Source of the DNA: Lunularia cruciata
Taxonomy: Eukaryota > Streptophyta > Marchantiopsida > Lunulariales > Lunulariaceae
Direction: 5' to 3'
Assembly (NCBI GenBank): GCA_948567375.1
Contig: OX419757.1
Coordinates: 74,772,001 to 74,836,000 of the forward strand
Length of the DNA: 64,000 bases
Each line of letters starts with the position of its first letter. Position 1 is the first letter of the stretch. The notes under the pieces were generated by a model. That model made no database searches, was not told the origin of the DNA, and saw only the letters and a list, made by a program, of their open reading frames with translations. Positions 46,612 to 58,499 of this stretch are shown here, in pieces. The position numbers were made by a program, and so were the translations under genes.

Positions 46612-49128
46612 GATATGATCAACTTTGCACTCCTCATGATCATGGATAGGGATGGGAGGAGGAGGATGTTGGACACGAGAGGAAAAAGAAGATGGGTTAG
46701 GAACAAAGGGTTTCAACTTGGAAGTGTGAAAGATATGGTAGATGCGTATATGAAAAGGTAAGGCAAGGTGATAAGCAACAAGAGAGATGATTTGGGTGAC
46801 ATCAAAGAGTCTTATTCAATTAGGGGCAATTTTACAAACTTGGGTATCAAGTGAGAGGGGTAGGTTACTAGAAGATAACATGACTTTATCACCAACTTCA
46901 AGGATGAGATCACAATGATGGTGGTCTGCATATTATTTCTGATGATTCTCAACAACAAGTGGTGAGATTTGGCCCACGGTAATCAATATAGAAATGAAGT
47001 CCTCCATCCTTCTTCAGAATGAATAGTACCGGTGTTCCCCAAGGAGAGGTGCTATGTCATATGAAGTCCTTCTCTAACAACTCCGTAAGTGTTTTTTGCA
47101 ACTCCTCCAACTCCTTGAGAGTGAGAGCCGATAGATTGGTCTACTCACTAGAGTACTCCCTGACAATAACTCAATCTTGAAAGGCATACCACAATCAGAG
47201 GGTAATCTCTTTTGCAATTCATCCAAAACACGTCCGCAAACTCCTAAACTATCTGATCAACCATTGCTTGATGAGGCTCTTGGCCCTCATCAAATTTTCC
47301 TTGTGCAAATGGCTTGATCCACACCACAAAAATAGACTTATCTTCCTCTAAAGCTTGCTCTATGGCTGCTTCACTAACAAAATTCCCGTCTAGGGACTCA
47401 TCTTTCTTCAAAGTTGCTTCCTTGGTAAACTTCCCATCTTGGGACTTATCCCCCTTCAAGGCTTGCTCTATTGCTACCTTCTTGACAAACTTCCTACCTT
47501 GGGATTGACTATTTTTAGGTGTATTACTCAGAGGTGCCAAACAACCTAATTGGAAATTTCTACCTTGGTATTGTACTTGAATTTGTTATCAGTTCCAATC
47601 AAATTGAACCTCATGAAGTTCAAGCCAAGGTAGTTCTAAAATGACATTGTAGTGTAGAGGTGCCACTACAAACCTCATACACTCCAAATACTCCTTCCCA
47701 ATCTTGAAGGTAACAAGATGTGAGGTATGGAATGCAAAACTCTCTCTACTAGCCGCCATCATCAATCTACTTCAAATTACTAGCTTGATAGGAATACTCA
47801 ATTCCTTTACTACTTGCATAAACATGCAATTCTTTGAGCTTCCATAATCAATTAAAATCCTATAACCCCTATTAGATATCATACCTTGCAAGTGAAGCAA
47901 ACTTGCATAGGTCAAGCCTTTAGTCCCATTGGAACTAATCAAGCTCCCAATAGGCAGCTCAAAATCTCCTATTGGGATTCCTCATTTCCCTAAATGTTCT
48001 GCTCCACAAACTCCATCTAAGCAACTTGTCGAGGTTGCCCATTCTTGAGTGGATATTCAGTGATGCAATGTCCCAACTAGCAATGATAAAAACAATACCC
48101 ATTTTGTTGTAGTTTCTCTCTTTATGTAGTGCCAAGTGGTCTCTATTGAATGGCATCAATCTCCATTGGTATCGGCTCCTCCACTTGTGTGTAGTGTATC
48201 AATAGGTGCTATGGAGGTCGAGACCGAGACCAAGTTGTTGCAACCAAGGAATCAAAATGTTTGGCCAACCGCATGGCTCCCTCTAAGTGTTGTGGCTCTT
48301 GCATGATTATCTCAAATTTGGTTCTTGACTTCAAGCCACTCACAAATCAAAATAGAGCTTCACCTTCCAATATATCTAGAATTTGCATGATGGTGTTTTG
48401 GAATTGCGTGATGTAACTTCTTACAGAGCCAATGTGTTTCAACTCTACCAACCTATCCCATGGAGCTCGCATGACATTTATAGCTTAGAACCAACTAATT
48501 ATTGCACTCCTGAATTCTTCCCATATCAAGATTGGTGCAACAATATGTCTTTCAACTTGCTCCACTTGGAATCTCCACCATAGCTTTGCTATTCCATCCA
48601 ATTGGCTAGAAGCCAAGAGAATCTATTTTTGCTCATCTTGTAGATTGGTAGCTTCAAAGTAACATTCATAGTCAAACACAAAATTCTCCACTGCACTCAA
48701 GAGATTCTTGCCTTCAAATACCTTGGGTTTAGAGAACCAGATTTGATCTTCTCCTTCTTGAACTGGTACTCTCTCTAGGTGCTCTTGTCTTTGAAGCTCT
48801 TGTTCATCCAACAATCATGTAAGGTGCTTGATTTGTTGTTGCATAGCAAGGATAACCTCGGGCATTGCCACCATGGTTGCTACTCTATCACACCACTCCT
48901 AGTCTATCTAATTAATTAACACATAAAGCAGCACGTCCACCGTTCTCCATAAGTTACAACCAAAAGCCCCAAGGGTTCCTCCGATATGGTGATCATATGT
49001 AGAAAATCTTATCCAAAGCATGAGGTGATGAATTGTGTGAAACAATGATTGGGTAGTACTTGGACACAAAAATCCCAATGGTTTGGTGGAAGTGAATTTG
49101 GTGGTCCATAAATTCCATCCATCCCATT
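46612..49128 (-). mobile_element. Outer chromovirus internal region, RT to integrase deleted
   Basis: 46612-46970 matches 41565-41925 (integrase C-terminal side). It then jumps near 46965-46975 to sequence matching about 44020 onward, so ~2.1 kb of RT, RNase H and the integrase core is missing. The rest follows the inner copy: linker repeats, protease (decayed, 47560-47960), zinc-knuckle region and gag (minus from 48874, MVAMPEVILAMQQQIKHL, with a stop soon after; clear piece at 48623-48814). It is non-autonomous and decayed. Confidence 0.85.
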
Positions 49129-49143
49129 CTTACTTTGATACCA
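49129..49143 (-). other. Primer-binding site, outer chromovirus
   Basis: Minus-strand TGGTATCAAAGTAAG starts next to LTR4 and matches the initiator tRNA-Met type better at its first bases than the inner copy. Confidence 0.8.
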
Positions 49144-49144
49144 A

Positions 49145-49569
49145 TGTAAAAGACCAAAACCAAAGAGAGAAATAGGAGAATGGAAACTCACATTGGGACA
49201 CTTGAATGTGTGAAAACTCTAAATGCCTAGCATGACCTTTGGCTTTGGTATTTAAAGGCAGCATACAAGGCTCTTGAGAAACTTCCCAAGAAGCTTCCTT
49301 GAGCCGCTTTCTTAGAGTGCAAGCCAAATTAACCAAGAAGCTTCTCAAGAAGCTTCTTTCTAGAAGTTGCTTACTTGGCATGCAAGCAAAGCTAGTTGGA
49401 AGCTTCTAGAAGCTTCCTTTTAAAAGCTTCCTGTTTGGAGTGCAAGTTAAGCTAGTCGTTAGCTTCCCAAGAAGTTTCCTAGATACTTTTGGAATATTTT
49501 AGACTAATTTGGCTTATTCTCTACTTCATTAGCCTTACTAACTATGTTGCTAAACTCTATATTATTAAA
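49145..49569 (-). repeat. LTR4: outer chromovirus, 5' LTR
   Basis: A 425 bp LTR, + strand TGTAAAAGACC to a decayed ATTATTAAA end. It shares LTR1-specific bases. A perfect GAAGCTTCTAGAAGCTTC array lies at 49399-49416. No target duplication is evident: the flanks are CTTTC on the left and an A-run on the right. Confidence 0.9.
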
Positions 49570-52300
49570 AAAATTTCCTACCACTTGATTGTTTGACATG
49601 TGATCCCTTGGACAAGTTAGCATGGTTCCTATTCCTCTTACTCTCTCAATCGTGTCTTTGTTATGCTAAAGAGGGATGTGCGAGGCATAAAGAGGTGGCT
49701 GCTAGATTTCATCAATTCTGAGCGGGGGATTGGGTGGCCCTTCAAGAGGAGTCTATTAGAGGTACACAGTTTAGGAGATAAGCGTCGCCACAAGATACCA
49801 TAGATTCCACTCGATTATAATGGTCATTGGGATAGACGGGAGAGTTTAGTAGAGCAACATGAACGCTACACCCTTTGTTCATGGCGAGTCCTATTGATGA
49901 GACTATCTCTTCCCTATGCTCACTACATCCTATAGTAGTAGAAGGATTACCACTATAGGTCTTAGATTATCAGCTTGAGCAACCTTTATGTCTTGATAGG
50001 TCGCTGAAGCATTGTGCACTGCCCCTTGCCTTTCCCCAAGAGGTTTGTCAGGGATGGTTTATGAGCAGCTTAGAGATTTTTTGCTAAGTAGATGATTCTT
50101 CTAGTGGTTTTACCAAGTTGTTTCAAGTGGTTGCAGTAGTAGCAAGAGGAGATATCCCTATGTCTATAAGTCAGGCGTTAGATGCAAGTCAATTTCTCCC
50201 AATGAAAAAGACCATGGGGGAATTAGACCAATTGCTATTGGAGAGATCTTTTTGTGTTTGGTTAGTTGTACCATTGTTATTTAGCATCATTCTGACTTTT
50301 GACAACACCTCAGTCCACATCAGTTTGGAATAGCTACACCTAGAGGATGTGAGGTTATATTTCTAGGCATTAGGGCATTCCTAGATATCCATCCGGAGTG
50401 GGTCATCCTATAGGTGGATGTTGAGAATGCTTTTAATAGCGTCTCACGGGCATCCATCTTTAGAGAACTAAGGGAGGCTGGTGGATCCTTGGCAAGTCTT
50501 ATTCCTTTTGTGTAACCTTTTTATGGCTCTCATGCTTCCCTTTACTACCAGCACGGTTGTTCACAAGAGGGAGTCACCATCTTGGAGTCAACTGTTGATA
50601 CATATCCGGGAGATCCTTTGGGGGGACTCTTATTTGCTATAGCTCACTTTAGAGCTCTACTATCTACTACTTTGGTCATGCTAAGTTGTGTATTTCCCTC
50701 CTTGCTAGATGATACACACATCATGGGCCTCGTAGATCAGATTAGGTAGGTCTTTGACCACTTAACTACCGTGCTACATCTAGTAGGCTTGAGAGTCAAG
50801 GTATCAAAGTACAGGGCATGGTCCCTTTTAGTTATCCCTCCCCACCTTGAGCTTCCAGAGGGTGTATCACATCCACAAATGGACTATGTGTTCTTGGAGT
50901 GCTAGTAGCATCCCAGGATTTTGTCATATGCTTCTTAGATGTTGCCTTTGCAGAAGATGTTCTCCATGTGGATGACCTTCCATTACTAAGAGATCCGCAG
51001 GTGGCATTTGGTATACTCTCCTCTAGTATTGTTTGTCAACCATCCTACCTCATCCGTATAGTTCCCCCTCATCATCCTTCCTATTGCATCTGAGAGCATT
51101 TGATAGGAGGATTATGGGAGTCTTTGTTGATATTATTGGACCAAGGACATTTGAGTGTGTGATAGGAGATTTGGCACATAGATAGACGGCTTTGCCAATC
51201 TCATGTGGATGGGTTGGCTTGTTATCTATGGAGGAGACTGCACTTATAGCATTTTTTGGTACTTGGGCTTTATCGGCACCCCTATTTTCCTCTCAATTTT
51301 GTGGTTGTTGATAGGCCGGTTTTGGAGACTTATGTGACAAAGGAGGTGGGGGATCCTTTTCTCTCTAGATGTTATTGTGGAAAATGAGAGATAGTCTATT
51401 CCCACTAGCACAAGAGGATTTTCCACCTTTTGCTTTGCTATTGTCAGATTGGACTAGAGGTTTACAGTCTTCCTTGATGGAGTGATAGTGTGAGCATATG
51501 CTATATTCTCTCTTAGTCAACTCATCCATTCCTCAGGCTACCAAAGCACGTCATTTCTCTTGCTCCAGCAAGGGTGCAGGCTCTTGGATCCTAGCTTGAC
51601 CGTGCATTAGAGCATTATGACTTGCACTAATTACTTCCTCTCCAGTGATGAGGTTTCACCTAGGTTTGGTCCACCCATCTGCATCTTCATTAGTCACTTG
51701 TGAGTGTGGTTCTACACTAGATGCAACAGCTGTCCACATGACACACTGTCCTTTTGAAGGACAAAGGATAGTTACCCATGATGCTATTAGGGACATAATG
51801 TTTGCTATGGCACAAGAGAGTGGATACTTGGCTTGGGCGGAGAGTTTGTATGCTTTGCAGAGGACATGTGTCAAGGCAGACTTATACTTGGTCCGAGATG
51901 ATCAAGTGACAATAGCGGATGTTGTGGTAATGGACCCTACATGGGATACAATTTTGGAGGAAGTGATTACCTATCTTCTTGGATGGGCGGGAGTGTAGCA
52001 GCAAGTCGTAAGATCTCCAAGTAGAGGGGCATGCAACTCTTTGTTCCTCTAGCCTTGGAGTTATATGGAGTGATGGACACAACGTTTGGCACATTTGTCA
52101 AGGAGTGTGCAAAAGCTTATCATGTTAGGGGCCAAGGTGTACCACTCTCATTCTCACTCTTATACTTTGTAGCATATTTTAGACAGCATGTGTCCATTGC
52201 TCTACAAATGGCAGCGGTTGGTTCAATCCATAGGAGAGCAATCACATTAGGTGATGTTTCTTTGGATACTCTATCACGCCATTTGTAATGTCGCATCTAG
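49570..52300 (+). pseudogene. RLE-type LINE, 3' part: reverse transcriptase and endonuclease
   Basis: Continuation of the LINE cut at 40456. Frames shift often. Readable pieces: 50118-50190 (FQVVAVVARGDIPMSISQAL); VDVENAFNSVSR at 50414-50449 (RT motif with first catalytic Asp); GDPLGG (about 50608); SLLDDTHIMG (about 50699, the x-x-DD site with Leu in place of the usual Ala). The 3' frame 51645-51998 has C-x-C-x9-H-x3-C (CECG to HMTHC), then KADL-x11-ADVVV. This fits the zinc motif and PD-(D/E)xK core of the restriction-like endonuclease in R2-type LINEs, which nicks the target. A stop at 51996 and a shift lead to 52031-52288. Inactive. Confidence 0.7.
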
Positions 52301-52907
52301 ATTGCTTAAACATTGGAGTCGTAGTGATAGTAGTTAGAGGTATTTCAGCAGTTTCCCATAGACTACTTTCCGACGGTCAGATTTTGTGTTCGGGGTATTG
52401 ACTTCACGGTGTGGTCCACCGTCACTTTGCACCATTCACACCGTTGAGTGTGCCATCAGTGGGACCGTTAGAGTATGGGACTTAGCTCAAGTCCAAGGGT
52501 ATACTTTTGAAGTGCAACTCCAGAGAGCTCACTTCTCGGATGTTGAGCCTTTGAGTTCATGGCTATAATGGACAGAGACCGATAAGCATCATCTGGATTC
52601 TCTTAGCTAGAGTGAAAGTGACTTGACTGTAATTAGTACTCAATTATTGGTAATTTATAGAGTGACAAATCAAGTACTGATTTGAGAAGAGTTGATTTGA
52701 GAATTGTAAACAATCTGATTATTGTGACACTTTAGAGTTTATATATGACTTAGTTGTGAATTGTGCTTCTATAGTGTATGTAATACAGCGATGTATGTAA
52801 TGTAGCAATGTACATATGCACGATAACTCCAATTGTATGTAGACCATATGACTTGCATAGCTCAGAATATCTTAGGTGCGGCTGTGCAAATTTCTCATAC
52901 ATACTAT
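52301..52907 (+). other. Probable 3' UTR of the LINE
   Basis: Noncoding sequence after the last readable LINE codons. Near 52770-52815 TGTATGTAAT-like units repeat, which might be the tail. The true end is not fixed. Confidence 0.35.
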
Positions 52908-52998
52908 ATTGGGGCTTAGCCCCATTTTACTCTTTTTTTTTCTCCCTTGTAAGGCTTGATGGGGTCTTCCCAATCCTTCGTCTTTTCTCGGTGGTCCC
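52908..52998 (+). mobile_element. SINE-like element, plus orientation
   Basis: It runs from TTGGGGCTTAGCCCCATTTT through CTTGATGGGGTCTTCCCAAT to GGTGGTCCCCTTTTTT. All family blocks are present. No flanking duplication was found. Confidence 0.7.
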
Positions 52999-55150
52999 CT
53001 TTTTTGATTAACCTCAATCCCTTCGATTTCAACCCAAAATCTACGACTCTCCCACCTTCAACTAGAAATCTCACGAACCAATCATACCGATATCATACCG
53101 ACTTTGCGTCTTCGCTAACGAGAATTGAGCAAGTGGAAATATATACTCTCCTGTTGTTTTCATGGCCTGAGACTTGATTTGGGCTCTGAATACTTGTCTT
53201 TTTGACCGTCAAGATAACTGCTTGCTCCAAGCCTATTTACGGCAACGGCAACAGCGGTTTCTATGGAAGAAGCTACACGCTTCCTGCTTCATGAGTATAG
53301 TAGATATTGAATGCGATTGCTGTAGCTGAATATCACATACCTTTGAGGTTCTTGTTCTTCCCCTTTCGTTTTGGAGTTAAAGAAGATGCGATATACAATA
53401 TTTCACTCTCCTAGCTTTGGATTCCAATTATACTGTGAGATTCAAGCGGGGACAAATCAAGAATGCTCAAGAACACAATCAAAGAACTTTCAAAATCTGC
53501 CTTCGATGAGCTCAATCGCATGCAGTAGAGAACAAAAAGTAATTACTGAAGTACACGATAATCGTGAGACAGTATCACCTTATAGAGAGAACAAGAATAG
53601 ATTGATGAGGACTCGCGAACAACAGATTCTTGACGATATGGGTGCAGTTAATAATCACGAAATGAAGGCCTACCCATGTCGATGATTATTGAAAGGGGTA
53701 CAGAGAAAAGAAGTGGTAATGAGATTCTTAAGTACTTTATCACGAGCTCATTATCACGCTCTAAGAGCAGAAGACATAGTGAAATTGTTGAATGATTTTG
53801 AATCGATGAAAACCGAGTGAGATTTATGAAGTCTCGCAACCAAGCCCATAGACATTTGACCGAACAAAATGAATTGATCATCTAGTAATTGAGTTGATTC
53901 ACTCCGAACTGGACTTGAAGGTCAATGTCAGTAAACAAGTAGAAAGTGCTTGCTATTGCTAGTTTGAGAGTGAAATTTATGGTGAGACCTTTATCAGCTG
54001 TAGATTTGTTTGTCGCGGCAGTGTGTCTTTCAAATGAGTGCGTATGACTCATAATGAACGAGTTAGAATTTAATTGCCCTTGGCTCTTTAATTCCAAATG
54101 ATATTGTCCTTTGGATCGATAGCTTTGGACAAATGAAACGAATGAAACATAAGTGAGCCATAAGGACTCTAGTATTTATGACGTATCCCAAGGCTTGCAT
54201 ACGGACTTGATAACTTGTTCGATGATTTTTGAATGAGTACAGTATAATCAATACGAGCTCGCCATAATCCCCAGTAGGATTTCTATTTCTGAAGGAATGT
54301 GTACTTCTCACCTCCCGTGTTTTGACTCAAGTATCAAAAAATATGACTTGATGATATTCTGTTCGGCGAGGATGCGGGCACTCCTATGACTTTCCACGAA
54401 CTTGGACATTCTTCTCCACCGTGCCAAAGATTGGTGAATCTGATCCTAAAAATAGTGCACACACGTCTTATTTACAGTTAGCATGTCAATCTCGTTTCAC
54501 AGAAGATCCTGTGTAATCTCATAACACCTGATATGAAATTATAAAGCGCCATCAACACATTCTTACGGCCTTCTTGAAACCCATTTGCTCACCTTGCGGC
54601 TTGCTCACGTTAACACACATGCTAATTTTGAGCACAGTGCGGTATTAGTGCCTGTGTCTTGATGGAAATTTTCTCTTTACTGGTCCTGATCGCGAGTTGA
54701 ATGTTTGGAGAGTTCAAGTCCTACGTAGTGAGAAGCCCGATCTCGAAACTTATCACCCAGGTTATGTCATCGTTCTAAGACATATTTATGAACAGCAGAT
54801 CTTCCAGGGGCGAGCCGCCAAACGTGCTGCCGTGTTCGAAAATCGGCTAGTTTACATGCCGAAAAGGTTTTAAGTGCGGATATATCAAAGGGTTGAGTCA
54901 TGAAGCTTGGCCACAAGCAATTTAGAGTTCATAAAGATGAATCTTATTTTTGTGTTTATCCTCTTTCGCGCGCTTTGTGGCTGTGAGCTTTCGGTCCCTG
55001 TTTGGCCTTCTCTTAATAAAGCTATGTGTCGCCGTACCTTCTACCAAACAAAGGGGACAATGGATTCTCTAAGCACCAGAAAGAAGGCAAAGAAGGAACA
55101 TGGGAGATCGCTAAGGAGTTTCCCTTATTTGGTTATACAGTATGCTGGAG
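52999..55150. other. Intergenic, nothing recognised
   Basis: Short ORFs only (such as 53371-53685), none resembling a known protein and none with supporting splice structure. Confidence 0.5.
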
Positions 55151-55157
55151 AGGGGGA

Positions 55158-55226
55158 ACTCAATCATCCTTTCTCTCTTGTACGGCTTCCCATCCTTCTT
55201 GTTTTTCTACGCGGTCGCCGTCTTCC
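55158..55226 (+). mobile_element. 5'-truncated SINE-like copy
   Basis: It keeps the 3' two thirds: TCTCTCTTGTACGGCTT, CCCATCCTTCTTG, TTTCTACGCGGTCGCC. The hairpin end is absent. Confidence 0.65.
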
Positions 55227-55239
55227 TCTGTTCTCTCAT

Positions 55240-57180
55240 TAAGATTCCCTGGGTATGGCATTGGATCCATGGTTTTTTTGAGATTTTAATCAATGGGGGA
55301 GGCCTTGTACCAAGTACTGTAAGTGATATTGCTGCAAGATTGAAAATATCCCCTCAAGTACATGTCCAGCATCTCCTAAGACATCGACATGTGAGGCTTT
55401 TCTTTCTCACATCATAATTAGAGTTGGAAAACCTCCCCCATGTTCTAGTGTCATTATCAGCTTCTAGTTCCAGTGTTCCATCATGCCATCAAGAAATTAA
55501 GAAGAAGAAGAAGAGGGTTGTTGTATTATATAATTATCTAAACATCTTTAGAATAAGCACCATTTCCTGCTCCAAAGCTTTCTACCTTCTTCTATATCTC
55601 TAGTATTCTATATATATCACATCTGAGAAAGGAATGTTTCCATTGAAGAGTATATGACAACAGCGAGCTTCTAGAAACACAAGAATCTCGTGTCATCCTT
55701 GAAAGATTCGGAATATGAGATTCCGCTCAATCCCGGAGACGAAGAAAGACGAACTCAGCACAGTACAAGTACGTAGCTTCAAGGTCATCTTTCCTTACTT
55801 AGGACTAAAGTCGTTTCTGTCGCCTGTTCCATATCCAAAAAAACTGCTCCTCTAATCGAACTCCAAATATAGAGCTTCGCTAAGGTCTACATCCAGTTTA
55901 ACTTGGTGTTAGGATAAAATGTTAATTCTGGTTTGTTTCCAGGTACTCTTGAGAGCAATTTCTCTCTGTGGGGTTTATTTTGCCGGAATGGTCCAAATTT
56001 AGACGTTCTTAATCTCTTTGAAACAATTAAAGGACAAGGATAAGTATACGACCAATCACAGCTTACTCAGCTTACTTTTTCTTCAAGAGTTGTTGTTCAT
56101 AGTTACTCCCTCTGTAGCGCCTTATACACCGCAAGCGAAGTCAGTGTATTTGGCCTGTGATCTAAATAGTGATGACAGGAATTCATAGAGATGGTAACAC
56201 TTCCCATCATCCTTAAATGTTCACTAGGTAAGCCCCGTGCATCATGCACCGGTACAAAAGCTCCCAGTATATTACTATTGCGTTCTTGTCATTACATACA
56301 AGTTTTCCATTCTCATGTTGCAATTTTTTCCATCCTGCTCCAGAGGCAATTTGGGACAGACAGAGACAACAGACTACATTGTCTACACTACTACTACAGG
56401 TACCTAACCCCACCATCGTAGGGCGACATTCGTTTTAAACATACGTGAGATTCCTCGTGTCCTTATCGAGGAACCGCAACAGTCTAGAACTTGAAGTTTG
56501 AAGCTTCAATCTGCCAAAATCTAATTACAGTCGGCCCTCTTTAGACGGGGAGCACCGCGAGTTGGTAAAATATTAGGGGGTTTCAGAAATAGTTTTACAA
56601 AATTTGCAGAAATATTTATATTTTTCATATAGATTATTATAAAACGTTGACTAAAAAGATAAAGGGTGTGAGCCTATTTATATTTTTCATATAGATTATT
56701 ATAAAACGTTGACTAAAAAGATAAGGGGTGCGAGCCGGAGGAGAAAGGTCCCACTACGGAGTTATGGTGAAGTTCTTTATTATTAGCAAACTCCATAAGA
56801 GATGGTTTGTATGAAATAAAGGATATGGGGAGTTTTCCCTCGTCATGCCCAAACATATTAATTACACTTTAGGGTTAATAAGGTGCCTTGTTTAGGTTAG
56901 GGTGAATGTGGTGGCCACTGAAGGGGGTGATGAATATGGGTTGATGTACAAGAACACAAATGAACCGTGCAAGATGGCAAAATGAATGAGGAGGACAAAA
57001 TGAGTGAGGAGGACGAGAAAGAGAAAATTGACCATGGTGTGGGAAGATTTGAGTGCGGGTTGTGTGAAGGTTGGAAGGGGGAGTGAATTCTTTTGAAGCA
57101 CGACCCAAAATCCTCAATTTCATTATTCAAAAATTCTTTGTTCAACTACTACAAGTTACAAAATGAAATTCTTATCTTGC
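55240..57180. other. Intergenic with a tandem repeat
   Basis: No gene recognised. It holds the tandem duplication at 56614-56734 and scattered short ORFs. Confidence 0.5.
56614..56734. repeat. ~60 bp tandem duplication
   Basis: Two adjacent copies of a unit containing TTATATTTTTCATATAGATT and AACGTTGACTAAAAAGATAA, nearly identical. Confidence 0.9.
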
Positions 57181-57214
57181 TCTCTTGTTTAGTGTGTAGA
57201 GAAGCGAGATTGAA

Positions 57215-57345
57215 GTGAGAAGTGTAGAGCATGCCGAGCAGGTGTTATCTTTGGTGATTCAAGAATTGAGAATAGAAATTCAAGTGAGAACTATAGAGCA
57301 TGCCGAGCAGGTGTATCTTTGGTGGTTCAAGAATTGAGTCAAGTA
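57215..57345. repeat. Imperfect ~65 bp tandem duplication
   Basis: The order AGTGAGAA, TAGAGCATGCCGAGCAGGTG, ATCTTTGGTG-TTCAAGAATTGAG occurs twice. A third partial block (AGAACATGCCAAG) follows. Confidence 0.8.
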
Positions 57346-57424
57346 GAACATGCCAAGAAGGAGCACTCGTATAGAACTAACTAGAAACATTAAAAAATGT
57401 ATACAATGGATTATATAATAAGAT

Positions 57425-58485
57425 TTGGAGATCTCACTGCAAAGACTAGAAGATGAAGATGAGGAAGTAGAAGGAGATTTAGATATGCTACAATTATTGA
57501 TTAGTGGATGGGAATATGCACATATCCATAGATATCTGGAACACCAAGTTACTTATCCTTGTAGTCAAGAACTTGTGAGAAAGTATTTTGAAAATCTAGA
57601 TGTAAAGGACTTTTGCAAACTTACTAGAATGGATGTTGATTCCTTTTAAACATTAGTAGATTTGATTAAAGCGCACACTATTTTTGAAAAAAACTACCAA
57701 AGGAAGCAAACACCGTTGTTGATCCAAGTAGCTCTAGCTTTGGATATAATGGAGCTTGTGTTGCACAAGGGTTAAATATTTGGGGCATTAGTGCAGGTTC
57801 AACAATTGCCTTTATAGATAGAGTTTTGACTGCCATATTAGATTTGATGAGGATGCAAGTTGTGTGGCTTGAGCACTAGGAGAGGAGGAGGATATTTGCT
57901 GTTTTTGGTTGTGTTAGTTTGGTAGATGGAACCCATTTCCTCTTGTTGCTCAACCCACCATGGATGGAGAATCTTTTCACCCAAAAAGGTTCATATTCCA
58001 TAAATGCCCAATGATTTGTGATGATAAAAAGAGAATTATACATTTTACAAGAGGTAAATGTTTTATATTTTGCTTTGTTTCTTTTAAATTTAATTTGCAT
58101 TGGCACTCCTCTTTGTACATTTTCAAGATTTTATTAAAGGTTAGATTTGATTCTTTTTATTTGCAAGAATGACATGTCATGTCACAACATGACTTGTTTG
58201 AAAAAATCATCATAGTGGAATGATTTGAATTAGAGACAAGGATGTAGTAGTTTTGAGGCCAAATAGTACCTTTTACGTGATTCAAGGTATGTACCCATGC
58301 ATCACCCAGTCCCAAATTTCAAGCAGGCCCAAATAGAGGACAAGCAAGAGTTCAACAATATTTGGCAAAATCAAGGGTGATAAATGAGCATTATATAAGA
58401 GAATTGAAAGCTAGATGGTATTCTCTTTGTGAGCTAAGAGTGCAACTTCAAGACAATAGAAGAAATGCATATTTATTATTTTAAT
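57425..58485 (+). pseudogene. PIF/Harbinger transposase remnant
   Basis: The frame 57425-57649 opens with an acidic segment, then FCKLTRMDVDSF and a stop. The readable text goes on in shifted frames: LVDLIKAHTIFEKNYQRKQTPLLIQVALALD, split by frame changes after 57650; VDGTHF-like WMEPISS near 57915; PPWMDGESF (about 57955-57981); CDDKKRII (58018-58041). The late piece ELKARWYSLCELRVQLQDN (about 58403-58460) fits the region around the last acidic residue of DDE transposases. Several stops and shifts make it inactive. Terminal inverted repeats and a TTA-type duplication were not found. Confidence 0.65.
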
Positions 58486-58499
58486 GTGTTTCAATGTGT

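Noticed and set aside
40457-49569. Tandem LTR-internal-LTR array made by LTR recombination
   Set aside because: Diagnostic bases pair the outer LTRs with each other and the inner LTRs with each other, and the outer internal region is split around the inner copy, so nesting explains the order better.
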